From: Meandrina meandrites
Taxonomy: Eukaryota > Cnidaria > Anthozoa > Scleractinia > Meandrinidae
Direction: 5' to 3'
NCBI GenBank assembly: GCA_963693305.1
Contig: OY855905.1
Location: forward strand, 26,341,937 to 26,405,936
Length of the DNA stretch: 64,000 nt
Shown here: positions 33,541 through 46,684 of the stretch, in pieces
Layout: the number at the start of each line of letters is the position of its first letter
Position numbering within the stretch: position 1 is the first letter of the stretch
Made by a program: the position numbers and the translations under genes
The notes under the pieces: model-generated
Seen by the model: the letters and a program-made list of their open reading frames with translations, nothing else
What the model was told of the DNA's origin: nothing
Database searches by the model: none

Positions 33541-36070
33541 CACCCAAAAACGGTCACAGCAATCGTTCAGTATTGTTTCTTACCAGTATTGTTTCTCACT
33601 TTTAGCTCATTACCGGGTGAGTATACTGAATCATTACGAAAGTAAGTATATGAAGCTTTATTTAAACAGGGTGCCTTGTGGTATCTATAGGTGCGCTACA
33701 TCTAAAAATTACATCACATTAAAATTTAAGATTAAAAATAGTACTCCTTATTACAATGCTATTACAAAAAGGGGCTAAAATATACTTTACCAAAAAGCTA
33801 TTATAACAGGAAATGTTTCTCTAGGCTGTAAAAAGCTTGTATGTTATCTACGCTTGCAACTTTCGCGCCTCTAAAAAGAAAGGTGTTTTTAGAAGATTTA
33901 CCATTTCCGGGGATGGAAAAAGCAGAGACCGGGGAAAATTTTGCTGGGATAATTTTAAGTCTTCTTTTTTTCATATGTGAGAAATAAAAATGGCGAACAT
34001 GCGGGAAAACGAAATGATAAAACACTCGCGAAACAAAGTGACAAAACAAGCGGGAAGACAAAATTACAAAACAGGCGAGAAAACAAAATGACAGAACAAA
34101 ATATTATTTATGATTTTTTACCAAAAAAGAACGTCCTCTCTATTTTTGACGCAAATGAACGCAAGAGGAATTGAGCGTTACTCGAAGCACTCGTCCCCCA
34201 CCTTCTTGCGCCGACAATTAAATTGCGCTGTTTTCCATTTCTTTTGTGATTTATTGCCCGCTTTCTACGATCCAAGAACAATGTCAGAAAATAGAGTACA
34301 TGTTTCTTGCGACGAAAACGCTGAAAATGGAAATACCGGAATGTTTGTAACGAAATAGCATTCCCAAGGTAAACTCACCGCGGGAATACGTTACCGGGGT
34401 GTTTGCCGTCACAGACTTAATACTTTACCAAGGTCATTAATCTTTCATGCTGTTTTCGGAGCGAAATGCGAAAATGGATCATTCGAGGGTGCTTGCTAGC
34501 ATCATCTCGCTTTTATTATTTATACTGTTTCGACAGTCCTCTATTGCTTTGTTATGTCAGTGTTTCGGACACCGAAGAATTAGAACGCGAAGACTCCGTT
34601 TTTATAAATCTCCTTGTTGGGTGTTTCTAGGCCTAGAGATTAAATCGAAATACATATAACTTGTAATACATATGACTTGTGTTGTATTTAAACGACAAAT
34701 TTCCAAAAAAAGTAGCTTATACTTACAAATCAGCAAGCAATCCAGCCATGATTCTAAGAAAGACCACGCTTTTGCTGCCTTGAACACGCAAAGTTGACCT
34801 CCGGAAATCTAAACCATATTTAATTTCAAATTTCTCTGTTTATTTTATTTGCTTATCTTTGAGGTTTGCCTCGCGGTCGGTCATTTTTATCTTGGGGTAC
34901 TTGAAAAACATACCTATTTACCTCGGTAACTTGCATGGGCGATTCTTTTGTTCTTTTTGATATATCCATGGAAATACACCCAAAAATACACCGCGATAAA
35001 TTTACCTTGGGAAATGTTGGTCACACACGATTTGTGAGTAAGAGCCCATTTACCACGGTAAAAGGACGATGTGTAACCGCAACTGTATAAGTTTGACACA
35101 CTACACTTGACACTAAGCTATTCCGTACTTGAAACCCTACACTGCTACACAGATCAAGTAATTTGTTCCAGTCAACTCTTGTCATGTTAATTACATTTTA
35201 TGCAGTCACGAAAAACCTTTCGGTAACGATTCTCGCGTCGCGACCGCAATCCTCAACTCGAAAAAAATCTCTGAACTTTTCTAAGCGCAATAATCAGGAA
35301 AAGAAGAGCTACAATCGAAGCGATCACGCGTTCAGGATCCATGGCGGATTTCTGGTCACGCGAGGGGAAAAAGAAACATTTGAGAAACGTCCTGACTGTC
35401 ACGCGAAAGAAAAAGCGTTTCGTTTACTAACGCAGCTGACTGATTTTATCTCAGTGTGCTGATAAACATTTCTCGATTATCAAAATCTACTACGAATTTC
35501 ATAATGAAAGTGAGTGCTGGCTATACGAATTGATGATTACACTTGAAGTTCTGGATTTGACTTTATGTTAGCATAAAATTTGTTATTTTTTTAAACTGTT
35601 GTTATTGTAAAATTTTTATTTATTGATGTTCCCAAAAGGGAATATTGTAGCTTCATCCGGGGGCATTGAGGGGGGTTCTGTTGATTATGCTATTTCTATT
35701 TTTGGTCGCGAAGTAACGAGGTTTTGTCTATGTCTAAAAATGAATTGAAATCATTGTTCAGTAGTTTGAGGGAACATTCTTACAAGGTAATCGTCCCTAA
35801 GAAATCGAAGAATGGTCAGGTATCCTTTAAATATATCCTTTTTGACGCAATGTTATGAATAATATTTTCCCGTTTTTCATCTCGCTTCGTTCACGATATA
35901 TTAACTTTAATGTAACATACCAATACATTTTGATAATAGTAGAAAAATGTACATGAAATGTAATATAATAGCTTATCTTTAACGTGAGAAAGGTCTTCAA
36001 GAAATATATAATTTAAATGTGATATATATTTTCCTTGGCATTGTTCTTTTACAAGTTATTATTTCGTGTC
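33541..36070. other. Intergenic, no supported gene
   Basis: Contains a four-unit minisatellite at about 34001-34099 (GCGGGAAAACAAAATGACA type, about 24 bp). The remaining frames (34447-34659, 35163-35462) have skewed basic composition and no recognisable domain. Confidence 0.4.
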
Positions 36071-36077
36071 TATAATA

Positions 36078-36630
36078 GGAGAAAGTTTTTTTTCAAGAGA
36101 CAACTTGAATGTTGCCACTACATTTCTTTTATGATGTATTAAGGCTAGAAATCTAAAATGATATATATTTTTAATACTTTCTCTTTGACAAGTTCTATAT
36201 AATTCTCTCAGCCAATGTGAGAAAGTTCTCTTCAAAAAAGTGACCTAAATATAACACTATAAATGTTCTATATAGAGACTTAACTTGAATGTTGTGCCAC
36301 TACATTTCTTTTATGATGTAAGACATGTAAAGGCTAGAAATCTAAAATGATATATATTTTTAATACTTCCTCTTTGACGAGTTCTATATAATTCTCTCAG
36401 CCAATGAGAGAAAGTTCTCTTCAAAAAAGTAACCTAAATATAACACTATAAATGTTCTATATAGAGACTTAACTTGAATGTTGCCACTACATATCTAAAA
36501 TGATATATATTTTTAGTACTTCTTTTTCTTTGACAAGTTCTATATAATTCTCTTAGTCAATAAGAGAAAGTGCTCTTCAAAAAAGTAACCTAAATGTAAC
36601 ACTATAAATGTTCTATATAATATTGTGAAA
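36078..36630. repeat. About 195-bp tandem repeat, three copies
   Basis: The units share CTAAAATGATATATATTTTT, TCTATATAATTCTCTCAGCC, GAGAAAGTTCTCTTCAAAAA and AACACTATAAATGTTCTATA. The last copy is shortened. The array sits just downstream of the Helitron RPA gene, where such minisatellites are often found near Helitron termini. Confidence 0.9.
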
Positions 36631-36762
36631 CTTTATTAAAATGCAAAACTGAATAAGATATATATGTTTGGTAGGTCTTGTTTAGTGACAAATTAATTAT
36701 ACTGTTCTAAATCTTGAAGGTAACACAACTTTAATTTTGTTTTGCAAATTTGTTTTTTTAAT

Positions 36763-38537
36763 TTACTCCTTTACGTTAATTTGCAGGAGTTTTCCATCTG
36801 CAATGTTGTATGTTATGTTCAGATCGTGTACATCAAGGAGTATTGCTTTGATGTCATCTTCAGTTAGGCCATTGTGCAGGTTCTTTTGTATTACTTGAAA
36901 CAATTTTACCAGCTCTTGATGAAATATTATCAAGCAGAAATTATCATTAGTGGCTACATTTTCCACAAACAACTTGGCATACCAGTTTTTGTTTTTTGGT
37001 TTTTGTGTAAGTTTGCATGCCTGACATATAAGTAATTTTCCAATTTTATCACCTTTTTTACCACAGGCCGTGCAGGAGAAGCAGCTGGAAATTGTTTTTA
37101 TTCCAATGACATTTATTTTGGCTTCTTTGGTAGTCATATCTAATACTGTTGGTTCAGCATCTGCTAATTTCTCTTCAAAATCAGGGCTCTGCTCTAGTTT
37201 AAATCCTTCGTTTGCCGTGTTGACGTAAATTTCATTAGTATAATTGTTTTTATTTACCCTGAAATTGGTGAAGGTGTAGGTTTTGTTCAGCTCCACACAG
37301 TTAACCCATTCTTCCCAGAAAACTGCTGTTATCGATCCAGTTGGATCCACTAGAGTTGCAGAAGATGTGTTGAGAGTGCCAGATTCCATTTTGACATGTT
37401 TTGTGCCAGAAATATTTTTGACAGTGGCTTTTATATTAACTAATTGTTGCGGTGTTGTTGTTTGTAGAGATTCGATTGTTGAAATGGTAGTTTGAGAAAT
37501 GTCTGCAAGCTGGAAAGGCAGTGGTTCCTGGAGTTTTATGATGGCTGTATTGTTCTTTATTACAATGTTCTTGAAATGTTCATTGAATTCGAATTTCTTT
37601 AGTTATTGATTGGACTTTTATTTTCCATAGCAGCTCTGAGTGATGTTGATTTGTCCGGGGAGAATGATATTGCCTTTATCAATTCTGTGTCTGATGTTTG
37701 TAATTGGCATGTTACGTATTTGACTTTGCCAGCCTTTTTCACTTGTTTTACAGCAGGTACAAAACACGATAGTTCTCCACCTGAAATTAATGAAGATGCA
37801 AAATTAGATAAGGTATATATAATGCAAGTTTCTTTTATTGAAAAGGTATTTCGTTATCTACTTTGATAAGTATACAGTACATTTGTGGACGTTATATCTT
37901 TTTTGAAAGTTCGTGCATCACTTGATGATTTGTTTTGTATCATGCATTAATTGAGGGTTTTGAGGATTGTACTAGTTTAGGAAATGTCTGTTTGTATTCG
38001 AAAATTCCACAAGCGGTAGGGAATTTTTTTTCATTAGGTCAGTTATCAATAAAAAAACATAAATAAGATGATTTTTTTATGCATGTTTTAAATAGAGTAG
38101 TTATAAATTGAAACTTACCTTGTAGAATGTCTGCTTCTTTTTCGAAATCTGGAAAAGATTAATCAAAGTTAAAGAGACTTGATTTTAAATATTTACATAT
38201 TTTGTTAACGCGAAGTACCGTGGATTATTACAAATAGTGTATTATATTTTCAAGGTAAATATATTAATTTTCTTTAATAATATTCCATGCAAAGAACTGA
38301 TATTTTCGTTTTGAAACGCGCTACTTTATGAGATTGGGGTGATCGCACAGGTATTTTAAATCTAAAATTTAGAAAAGTATAGAAAATATATGAAATTAAA
38401 ATGGAAAAGTATTTTTATATAAACAAAATTGATTAAAAGGAAATAGAAATATATTAACATGGAGAAAATATATAAAGAATCGAAGGAAGTTACACATTGA
38501 GATAGTTTATTAATAAATTCTCCTCACCTGTGTCCAT
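36763..38537 (-). CDS. Helitron RPA-like single-strand DNA-binding protein
   Basis: Three exons join in phase: about 38528-38537 (ATG 38537, donor GTGAGG; may start earlier), 38119-38148 (30 bp) and 36763-37780. The product resembles replication protein A large subunit, as carried by many animal Helitrons, and would coat the single strand made during rolling-circle transposition. The OB-fold part includes TKHVKMESGTLNTSSATLVD and a TGSITAVFWEEWV strand. The C-terminal zinc ribbon is CTAC...CQAC (CFSCTACGKKGDKIG then LLICQACK). One frameshift lies near 37597: the upstream frame ends in TAA after SPIN, and the family frame resumes at LKKFEFNEHF. The region 36763-37594 is otherwise open. So the gene is probably defective in this copy, or the base is an assembly error. 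Confidence 0.75.
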
Positions 38538-38660
38538 CTCTTTGAGTAAGTTAGTAGATCTTAATGCCGGGGATCGTAGACAACAGATTTACTGATGCAT
38601 TAAGCTATAACAAGAAAGTTATCATATTATTAGTATTATGAAGATAAAATGTAAAAGTGC

Positions 38661-41600
38661 TTAATAATTTTCTGAGTTAGATAGTGTTTGTTGTGCAAGG
38701 GAATCCAATCTTGCTTCCTCTTGAAGTCTATATTGTAAATTTTGTGACGACTTTAAAGCAGTTAATCTTTCGAATGTCATTGGTTCAATTACACATGATG
38801 ACAGTGACTTCACTCTGCTAATTGCAACATACGAAATACCAGGAATTTTCTCGGACTTTCCAATGTTTATAAAAGCTTTTGAAAGCGTAAGGCCTAGCTT
38901 TTATGTATTGTTAGAGACCATGCAAGTTTAAGGGGTAATTGCTGTCTTTCATGGAAACCACCAGATAATTGCAAGGTTGCAGTAATAGGACAAATTGGAA
39001 CACAATTGGGTTTACTATCAATTAGTGATGGGCCTTTATAGTCATCAAATTGTACTATTACAGCAATAGGTAAGCTTGGTGGTTGAAGATCACGATGATA
39101 AATAATATCTACAACTGTACCTGATGCACCATTACAAAGGCCAACGGATGCCCATAAATTCATAGTCAAGATAACTTTTGCATTTTTAGCGAGAAGTAGC
39201 GATGGTTGTAAACCATTATATCTTCAGGAGGTATTTTTTTGGCCAAATCAGATGAATGGTGTGCTTCAATATAAGCTACTGGTTGTCCCAGTTTTTTCAG
39301 CTTCTCATAATTATAGGTTGCAACTTCCTCATTTGTGAAGAATAATCTAGTGGCATTCTCAAATTCAGCCAAATTTGTAACTTTTTCTGGTGAACGTTCC
39401 AGCAACATATTCCAGTCTTCTAAGTTGGATTCACCTTTTCGAAGTCTCGAGAGTAAATTTCTGAATTCTTTTTGTTCACGTGATTCACCCTGTACTCGTT
39501 GATTGACAGTAAGTTTAACAACTTTATTAAACATTCTATATGTTTGGTAACCTTGTTCTCTAGTTTCACCTGATGGATTACTGTGGTATAATGGCTTATC
39601 ACCAACTGGTGGTAATTGGCCTGGGTCACCAATCAATATCATTGATTTTCCGCCAAGAACTTTATCATGGAAACCGCCGTAGCTTGTTTACATCGTCTGT
39701 CTATCCATCCAAATGTCGTTTGACCAAGCATAGAGAATTCATCGATGAGGATATAATCAATATTTCTAAGGTTATTTTGTAATCTACTTAAACTTTCTCC
39801 TGTAAGATCATTTTGACGCTTTGGGCCTATTGGAAGTTTTAACAGTGAATGTATCGTTATTGCTCTAATATTAAAAGAGGCCTTTCCTGTTGTAGCTGTT
39901 ACAGCACATTTTTTTTTGTAAAAGACTGCGAATTCCATTAATTAGATAGCTTTTACCAGTTCCAGCCACGCCAATTATAATTAAAAGTAATGGTTCTTTT
40001 TCTGAAGTATTTTCAGTGTCTGCAAACTATATCATACGCAAGTCTTTGCATTTCAGAGAAGCTGTTTACATCAACAACAGCATAGTCTTCATGTTCACTA
40101 CTTTCAAATTGGTTTCGTTTAATATTAATCCATGCTGGCATTTCACATATTTGTTGCTCCGAATACTGCAATTTGTCTAAATGCCAATCGTATTCTATTT
40201 GACAGGTTTGCTCATTGTCAAATGGTTTAAAAAGATTTGATAATATCATCCATTCGTCAAGTTGATTTTCTTCTTTTAAAAGCGGTTCATTGTGTATTTC
40301 TTGATTACTCTGAATAACATTTTGAAGTTGATCAATCCAGTTTGGTACGTGAGTTTTTGCATATTCTGTTTCCAGGAATTCTTGCCAAGAGTTTATGTAC
40401 ATTTGTTCAGTTTCCTGTTGGTTACTCCAGGCATCGCTTTGAGTGGTTTTCCAAGGCTTATATCTTAGAAGCTGATATTTACAATAAAGGGGGTAATTAG
40501 CTCCTTTAGGATTCGGTGAATATGTTGGAAAGATTCTAGGAATAATATTATCTGCTTGTCTCTGCAGTTTCTTATTTACAACTTTATATCTTGTTGCGAA
40601 CTCGACAAAATTCAGACTTAAAATGTCAGGTTGATCATTATAATGTTCCCTGTTAGCGTACACATCAAGTAGTGACTTGTCAGTGCATATTCCATCCTGA
40701 TCTTGAAATTTGGAATTTATACGTATTCTGCGTGAGCCATTGAGACTTACTGGAATCACATTAAAGGATGAGCTGTGAAGTTTTAGTGAATTCAAGTGAT
40801 GCATTGTTTCTTGAGCCGCATAATCTCTTTCACCAAGAGTTTTCATGATTATTTTTCGCATTGCTTTCTGGGGATCAGTATCTGTTGCTAAATTTTGAAT
40901 CACTGATTGAAACGTTTGTTTTAATAATGGTGATCTTGGCTCTCCTTTTGCTGCATATTTTGTCAGATATTCAACGCAAGCATAGTGATCAATAACTATT
41001 TGTATGTCGCAGTTTGCTCTCCAGCCTTGTAGTTGCAGACGTTGGTGGTTGTTTAACCTTGAATCATTTCTTTTTGTAACTATTTTTGCTCTGTATTTGG
41101 TGACGTTATCTTTACCATGTATTTCTTCAAATACAAGATTTGTTTGTGGACAATGATCAAATGGAAAATGAAATCTACATTTTAATTCAGTTTCACTGCT
41201 TTTCTTCCATAGACAATAATTGTACTACATCTTGTATGACGTTGGACCATATTTAAAAGATCTGTATAGTCTGAATCACGTTCTAGTTGTTCAGAAATAG
41301 TTTTATGACGGTTTTGGCATGGGTGTCTTGAAGGTCTTACCCAGATATTTTGCTCTGGTGGTATTGGATTTACTGTCGATAATAGCCAATCTGCATATTG
41401 ACAAGCTTTGTTTGCAGCTGCCTTTCCATTTTCAATATCTTCATCTAATTGTATTGTATCAGTGCAGTTATTTTCATTCTTATGCTTTTGAGCCAAGAAG
41501 CCTTTGAGAGCTAGTTCAGTTAATTCACACAATCCTGGGTCATTGCTAAGTTTTGCAGTACCATGACAATGGATGCTTCCTCTGTGTTGGTATTCATATC

Positions 41601-43866
41601 TATACCAGTGCCATTGAGCGTCTAGTGTTTTATAGAGCCAATGTTTTATGAAACTTTCTAATCTTTTGGTGAAAAACCAGTCTACAATGTGTGGGTTGTT
41701 TATTACATTTTGCCTTCTTTCTTCAATAGAAGTATTCTCAGCTATTTTACCAAACAAGTCATGTAATTCAGGCCAGTGCATATCAGATGATGAAAATGTA
41801 AAAAAGAATGTGGGAGGTCCTTTGTTTGTAACAATAGCTTTAAGTTCTTCTCTTACTTTTTGCCAATATGCATTCGTACCAGATATATTCGCAACATATC
41901 GCGACAATTTAGCATAAATGCAGCTGAATTATTACTCGTAGCCATTTGTTGTAATTCATCAATTGTCAGATGGGCTTCACCTGGATTTTGTTTCAGAAAT
42001 ATTCCCCCTTGTTGCAAAACGCGTTTTCTCTGAATCATGTTAAGCGCCCAGTAAGCAAATCTTGGATGACTTGCGAATCTATAAACCCATTGCCCGTTTC
42101 TATTTTCTGCAAATTGAATAAGGTGCTTAACTTTTTCTTGAAAAGGGACATCTCTCAACAACGAAGGATTTGTTGGATCACCTTTTCCATCTGGAAATAA
42201 CGTTGGAAAAGCCATGCTAGCTAAATGCGATGTTTGATATTCGTTTAATGGTTGGTTACTGATATTAGGCCAATTTATGGAATTTTCTTCTCCCAGAATT
42301 TCTTTTCTTATCGCATCCATCTGTTGTTCCTGTTGTTGCCCAAGAGGCAGAAAACTACTTTTTTCAGTCGTTTGGTTAAAAGCCACATCCTCATCTGAAT
42401 TATAACAAAAAGGTAACGTTTGTAAAGAATTTTGTTCTTCATGATCTGAACAATTGTCGTTTTCCGTTTCAACTGTGGGAAGATCTGAAGGCATACCATT
42501 TTCCGGGAGAGACTGTAAAGCTTCCAAATTTATTTTCATATCTGAATAATGTGGGTTATTACTTATAAGCCATAACAGAGCTGCATGTACCTTTCCCTTT
42601 CTTACAGAAACACTTTCAATACTGTTCTCTTTCCCTTTCATTTTTACAACGATAAGAGGTAAATCTTTTGGATACCTCGGCAATGAAGAAGCTAATTCTT
42701 TAACATCTTGTGGCAAATTAATGCAATGTCCTGAATAACCTTTTTGACCTCCTGGTTTTATATTAACTCTCATGATAGGCAATGCTCGAGAAATTAACAT
42801 TTCCTCTATCTGAGTCAATTCCTGTAATTGAGATGGCACCTTTGCAGGAATCATATTATTTTCTTTAGAAAATTTTCTGGGAAAATGTTTATCTCTGGAA
42901 CATCTTAAACACAAATATTTGCTTGCATTTTTTGGTTGCGTATTTAAATACGACGTTTCTTCGCAAACAGTACATTGCCATATAGTGAATTCCATTGATT
43001 TATGGAATTTTTTGATATTAGATTTGCCCAAGTTTGTTCATGTAAATAGCCATTTATATTGAAGTCAAAGTTTTTTAGATATTGAGATTGTGTTACATTA
43101 GTATGAGTTGTAGTATCATCTACTTCAGTTTGATAATGCATTTGTTGTGTAGGTCTTCGTTGGCCTGATTCATATCTGGTCTTCTTTGCTTCTGCCTGAA
43201 ATAACTTTGTTTTTGCTCGATAAAGTACATTTTCATTTGTTTTGTCGAGTAGGCAATAATTACTTTCATACTCCCTTGCCTTTTTACTTCCAGGCTGTTC
43301 ATCAAGATCTGTATTAGAAAAGGATCTCTTTTTGGCTGTGTAAAGCCTGTTTTTGTGTTGTTTGTTTTGAAGGTTACTAGTGCTTTCATTTAAGTGTATT
43401 GTTGATACGTAATGCAGTCCTGTTACGATCCAATAGTTATATATCGAATATATTGTCTTTCTTCACATTGTGGCGTAATAGTTATAGGCTGAGTTGATTG
43501 AACGTATGATTGTACAATGTATATAACACAGTTAAGTGCATTAGCTACAGCTTGTATAATCAGATTATCGCACAATGTACCTGCAGTGGACATTCGAAGA
43601 ATATAGTTCTCCCATGTTTCATTAGTGAGACTCTGGATATAATGTTGTGAATTTTCTGTTAGATGGCGAATGCCTGCCATACGAATTTGGTAGTGTAGAT
43701 TTGCATTTCCATGAATTTGGCGAGAAACAGATTTAAAGAAACAATCTCCTTGACCACCTACATCAAGGGGTTTCAAACCAATAAGTGCTAATCTTTCTGT
43801 TAATCGCACTATTGATGAATTTAGTAGCGTATCTGTGGTTAAAAAGTTAACGGTTTGTAAATCCAT
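38661..43866 (-). pseudogene. Helitron OTU-Rep-helicase, broken by about nine single-base indels
   Basis: One reading frame of about 1,735 residues, now shifted at roughly 43435, 43028, 41908, 41222, 40010, 39915, 39665, 39218 and 38902. Order: OTU cysteine protease (43866-43390; GGQGDCFF with the Cys, later GLHYV with the His); a Helitron N-terminal and Cys-rich region (WQCTVCEE...CLRC); Rep nuclease with the HUH motif GSIHCHG (about 41.58 kb) and the two-Tyr motif EYLTKYAAK (about 40.96 kb); SF1 helicase with Walker A GVAGTGKS, Walker B YILIDEFSML, LIGDPGQLPPV and YVAISRVKS; stop TAA at 38661. Most shifts are in short runs, for example an A run with nine instead of eight at 39909. All domains are present, so decay is recent, or some shifts are sequencing errors. 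Confidence 0.88.
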
Positions 43867-43874
43867 GCCACCCT

Positions 43875-44524
43875 TTAATAATTGGCTTGGCTGAAAACTT
43901 TTTTTTGTATGTCTTGAGAACTGTCTTTTGTAGATTTGACTTGCAGTCTGTTGTCACATATTTCATACATCCAAGGTTCCTTGTTCTGACAATGTTTGGG
44001 TTTTGCAAGGGAAGAAGAAAATATATAGTTGCAATCAAAAGTAACTTTGTCGATCTTCAACCACCAGCGTCGGAAGTTTTTACACAAGTAATACAAGCGG
44101 GATGAATTTGGGACATTTCTCACAATGAAAACTTCTTTCTGAAACGTTTCTTTAGGAGAGCATAAAGCACTTTTCTTATTGGGATTCTCGAGGGTTCTCT
44201 TTCCCTTACTTTCCTTCGTTTCGTTGTCAACTCCAATGATCGTTTTCTCTGTACATTAACTCTATCTTTAGGAAATGATTTGTTTCTTTCATCTGAGTGA
44301 TAATTAACGATCGACTGTTTTGTCTCAACGGGCAAATAAATTTTCAACTCAACGGTTGAATCTTTGGCCTCAACGGGCGAATCAATTTTCGACTCAACGT
44401 TCAAATCTTCTACCTCAACGGGTAAATAAGTTTTCAACTAAATGGTTGAATCTTTTGCCTCCATGGGCGAACAACAAATTTTCGACTCAATAGGATTCTT
44501 TTCATTTCCGAAGCAGCAAGTCCG
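43875..44524 (-). pseudogene. N-terminal Helitron exon(s) with 18-residue repeats
   Basis: After an acceptor (CTGAACAG at 44525) the frame runs with a repeated SPVEAKDSTVELKIYLPVE-like segment (about 18 residues, 54 bp) and a very basic tail to 44120. One in-frame TAG near 44440 occurs where neighbouring repeats have GAG. A second frame, 44123-43875, continues with an aromatic block (LYYLCKNFRRWWLKIDK) and Cys residues, and reaches the OTU start after another shift. It lies directly upstream of the OTU domain and is probably part of the same Helitron protein. The function is unknown. Confidence 0.5.
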
Positions 44525-44701
44525 CTGTTCAGATTGCCAATAGCTAGCGTATGTTCGCATGGAAAAGATGACATTTTAATTCATAAAAGCATCTAGTATT
44601 TAAATTCTCTAAATTTAACTCTAAATTTTTCTGCACTTTGGTGAATATCTCCACAACGAAATCTAAAAGATATGTTGAACATGATGAAAAGACTTACTTA
44701 C

Positions 44702-44735
44702 CAAAAATGCAACAGCGTTCGCAAACTGTGTTGAT
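44702..44735 (-). CDS. Small candidate Helitron exon
   Basis: A 34-bp exon between AG (TATAGAG) and a strong GTAAGTAAG donor. Used with the exon at 46617-46684 it keeps phase (2 to 0) and joins the repeat-bearing exon at 44524. It codes for about 11 residues (STQFANAVAFL). The call rests on splice signals and phase only. Confidence 0.35.
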
Positions 44736-45639
44736 CTCTATAAAACGAAAATGCAATACAAATTAGTTCATTGTTAAGTTTATTTGAATTTCAGAACAGA
44801 AAAAAGAAATCATATCAAAGCAGTAAACTTACTTTTCTCTACAGCGACTCCGTTTTACAGCGAAGCGTTCAACATCGTTTAACAGCGTATACAACGTTTA
44901 ATAGTATTTAAAGAGTAGTATAATCGTAAAATCTCGTCAAAATAAACAAAAGGGATGTCAGATTCAATGTACCTGACATGACATAATGTTGTTCTCTTTT
45001 CTTGGGCTGGTTGGAAAAAATGCAAAAAAATATGGCTGAAAATGTTACTAACAACATAACGGCTTTGAAACAAGTATTCGACATTGAATAGCATGAACAG
45101 CTAGAAATGTAACATGTAGCAGAAGACCTTCTTATCTTAAAATGAAAAATTAAACAATGGCTAGCATTAGATTAAACTGTCACGGCTCGTGTTTGCTACT
45201 CCTGAAATATATTTTCCCCATACTGCTAAAAATATTTACGGACATTTTTGTTTACCATATGTCCATTAACAACGCAGCGTTCAACAGCATATTCCACGTT
45301 CAAGACCAGTTTAAGTAATAATCGTAGAAAAAAGCAGATGACTCCATATCTCACTTAATAATCAAACAATGGTCTATAGTACGAGTAAATAAAATACAAT
45401 TTACACAATCATAGGCAGCAAGCTGTGACTCAGAGCAGCTTGCAAAAGTGGCAAAATCGCATTAACGTTCGCTTTAAAACACGCCCAACAATATAGTGGT
45501 GTTCAATAGGGTATAGAAAACTGAATAGTGTTAAAAGGTTTCTTTGTAAAACTGAGCAGATGCTGTCCCCTATCTACCAAACACATCGGAAGCATTTTTG
45601 TAACGTTAGTATTAAAACATTTCATTGTAGAATACCAGA

Positions 45640-46560
45640 TGCTGTTCCCTTTCGTAGGACTGCTTGAAATTCGGCGCAAATTTTGGTTAACAATGGTTCT
45701 AACAACAAAGAAGCATTAAACAGCATATTCCGTTTTTAACACTATTCATAGCTAGAATAGCATAATGTAGCAGATGAGGTTAGATGATATCTCCCAAAAA
45801 AATCAAACAATTACTTACTATATACTTTTAATAAACGCTACTTCACGCAATCCTATAATAACAAAATGCTGTTCCCTTTCGTAGGCCTGTTTGAAATTCG
45901 GCGCAAATTTTGATTAACAATGGTTCTAACAACAAAGAAGAATTAAACAGCACATTCCGTTTTCAAAGCTCTTCATAGGTAGAATAGTACAATGCAGATG
46001 ACGTTTACATATCTCCCAAAAAAATCACACAATTATTTAGTGTATTCTTTTAATAACCGCAACTTCACGCAATCCTATGACAAACGGCAATTCACGCGCA
46101 CGCAATACGATGACATAATACTATCGAAGGGCTGCTTGAAATTCGGCGCAAATTTCAGTTAACAGTGCATTAAACAGCATATTCCGTTTTCAACACTATT
46201 CATAGCTAGAATAGTACAATGTAGCACATGAAGTTTACATGATATCTCCCAAAGAAATCAATTACTTACTGTATACTTTTAATAAACGCTACTTCACGCA
46301 ATCCTATGATAAACGGTAATTCACGCAATGGAATGACATCATAAAAATATACAGAGTACAATGTAGCACATGAAGGTTAAATATCTCCCTTAAAATCATT
46401 ACTGAAGTTTACATATCTCCCTTAAAATCATCACTGGAAATTAGACGCGAATTTCAGTTAACAGTGTAATAGTTTTAAAAACGCTTAGACGCGAATTTCA
46501 GCTAACAGTGTAGTACTTTTAAAAAACGGTAATTCAAGCAATCGTATGACATGAATCATA
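45640..46560. repeat. About 240-bp tandem array in the Helitron 5' region
   Basis: Three long and several shortened units share TGAAATTCGGCGCAAATTT, TAACAATGGTTCTAACAACA, ACAGCATATTCCGTTTT, ATATCTCCCAAAAAAATCA and GCTACTTCACGCAATCCTAT. More diverged relatives (TTCAACATCG, GAATAGCATGAACAGC) extend left to about 44870. Confidence 0.85.
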
Positions 46561-46616
46561 TGACGTGACGTGATAAAATTACACACTTTTCAAAACAAAT
46601 GTTGTGCAATACTCAC

Positions 46617-46684
46617 GTAGCAATCACAATCTTCTTTAGGGTCTCGTTTTTCTGTTCAACCCTTTGCAACACACTGTTGGACAG
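46617..46684 (-). CDS. Candidate first coding exon of the Helitron gene
   Basis: A 68-bp exon between TTCTTAG and GTGAGTAT encodes an amphipathic, coiled-coil-like segment (VLQRVEQKNETLKKIVIAT). The phase matches the next candidate exon at 44702-44735. Just upstream another frame starts with ATG near 46726. Assignment to the Helitron is by position only. Confidence 0.35.

Noticed and set aside
34447..34659. Basic, transposase-like 70-residue frame
   Set aside because: Only a loose Arg-rich resemblance to Harbinger-type proteins; no catalytic motif and no flanking terminal repeats.
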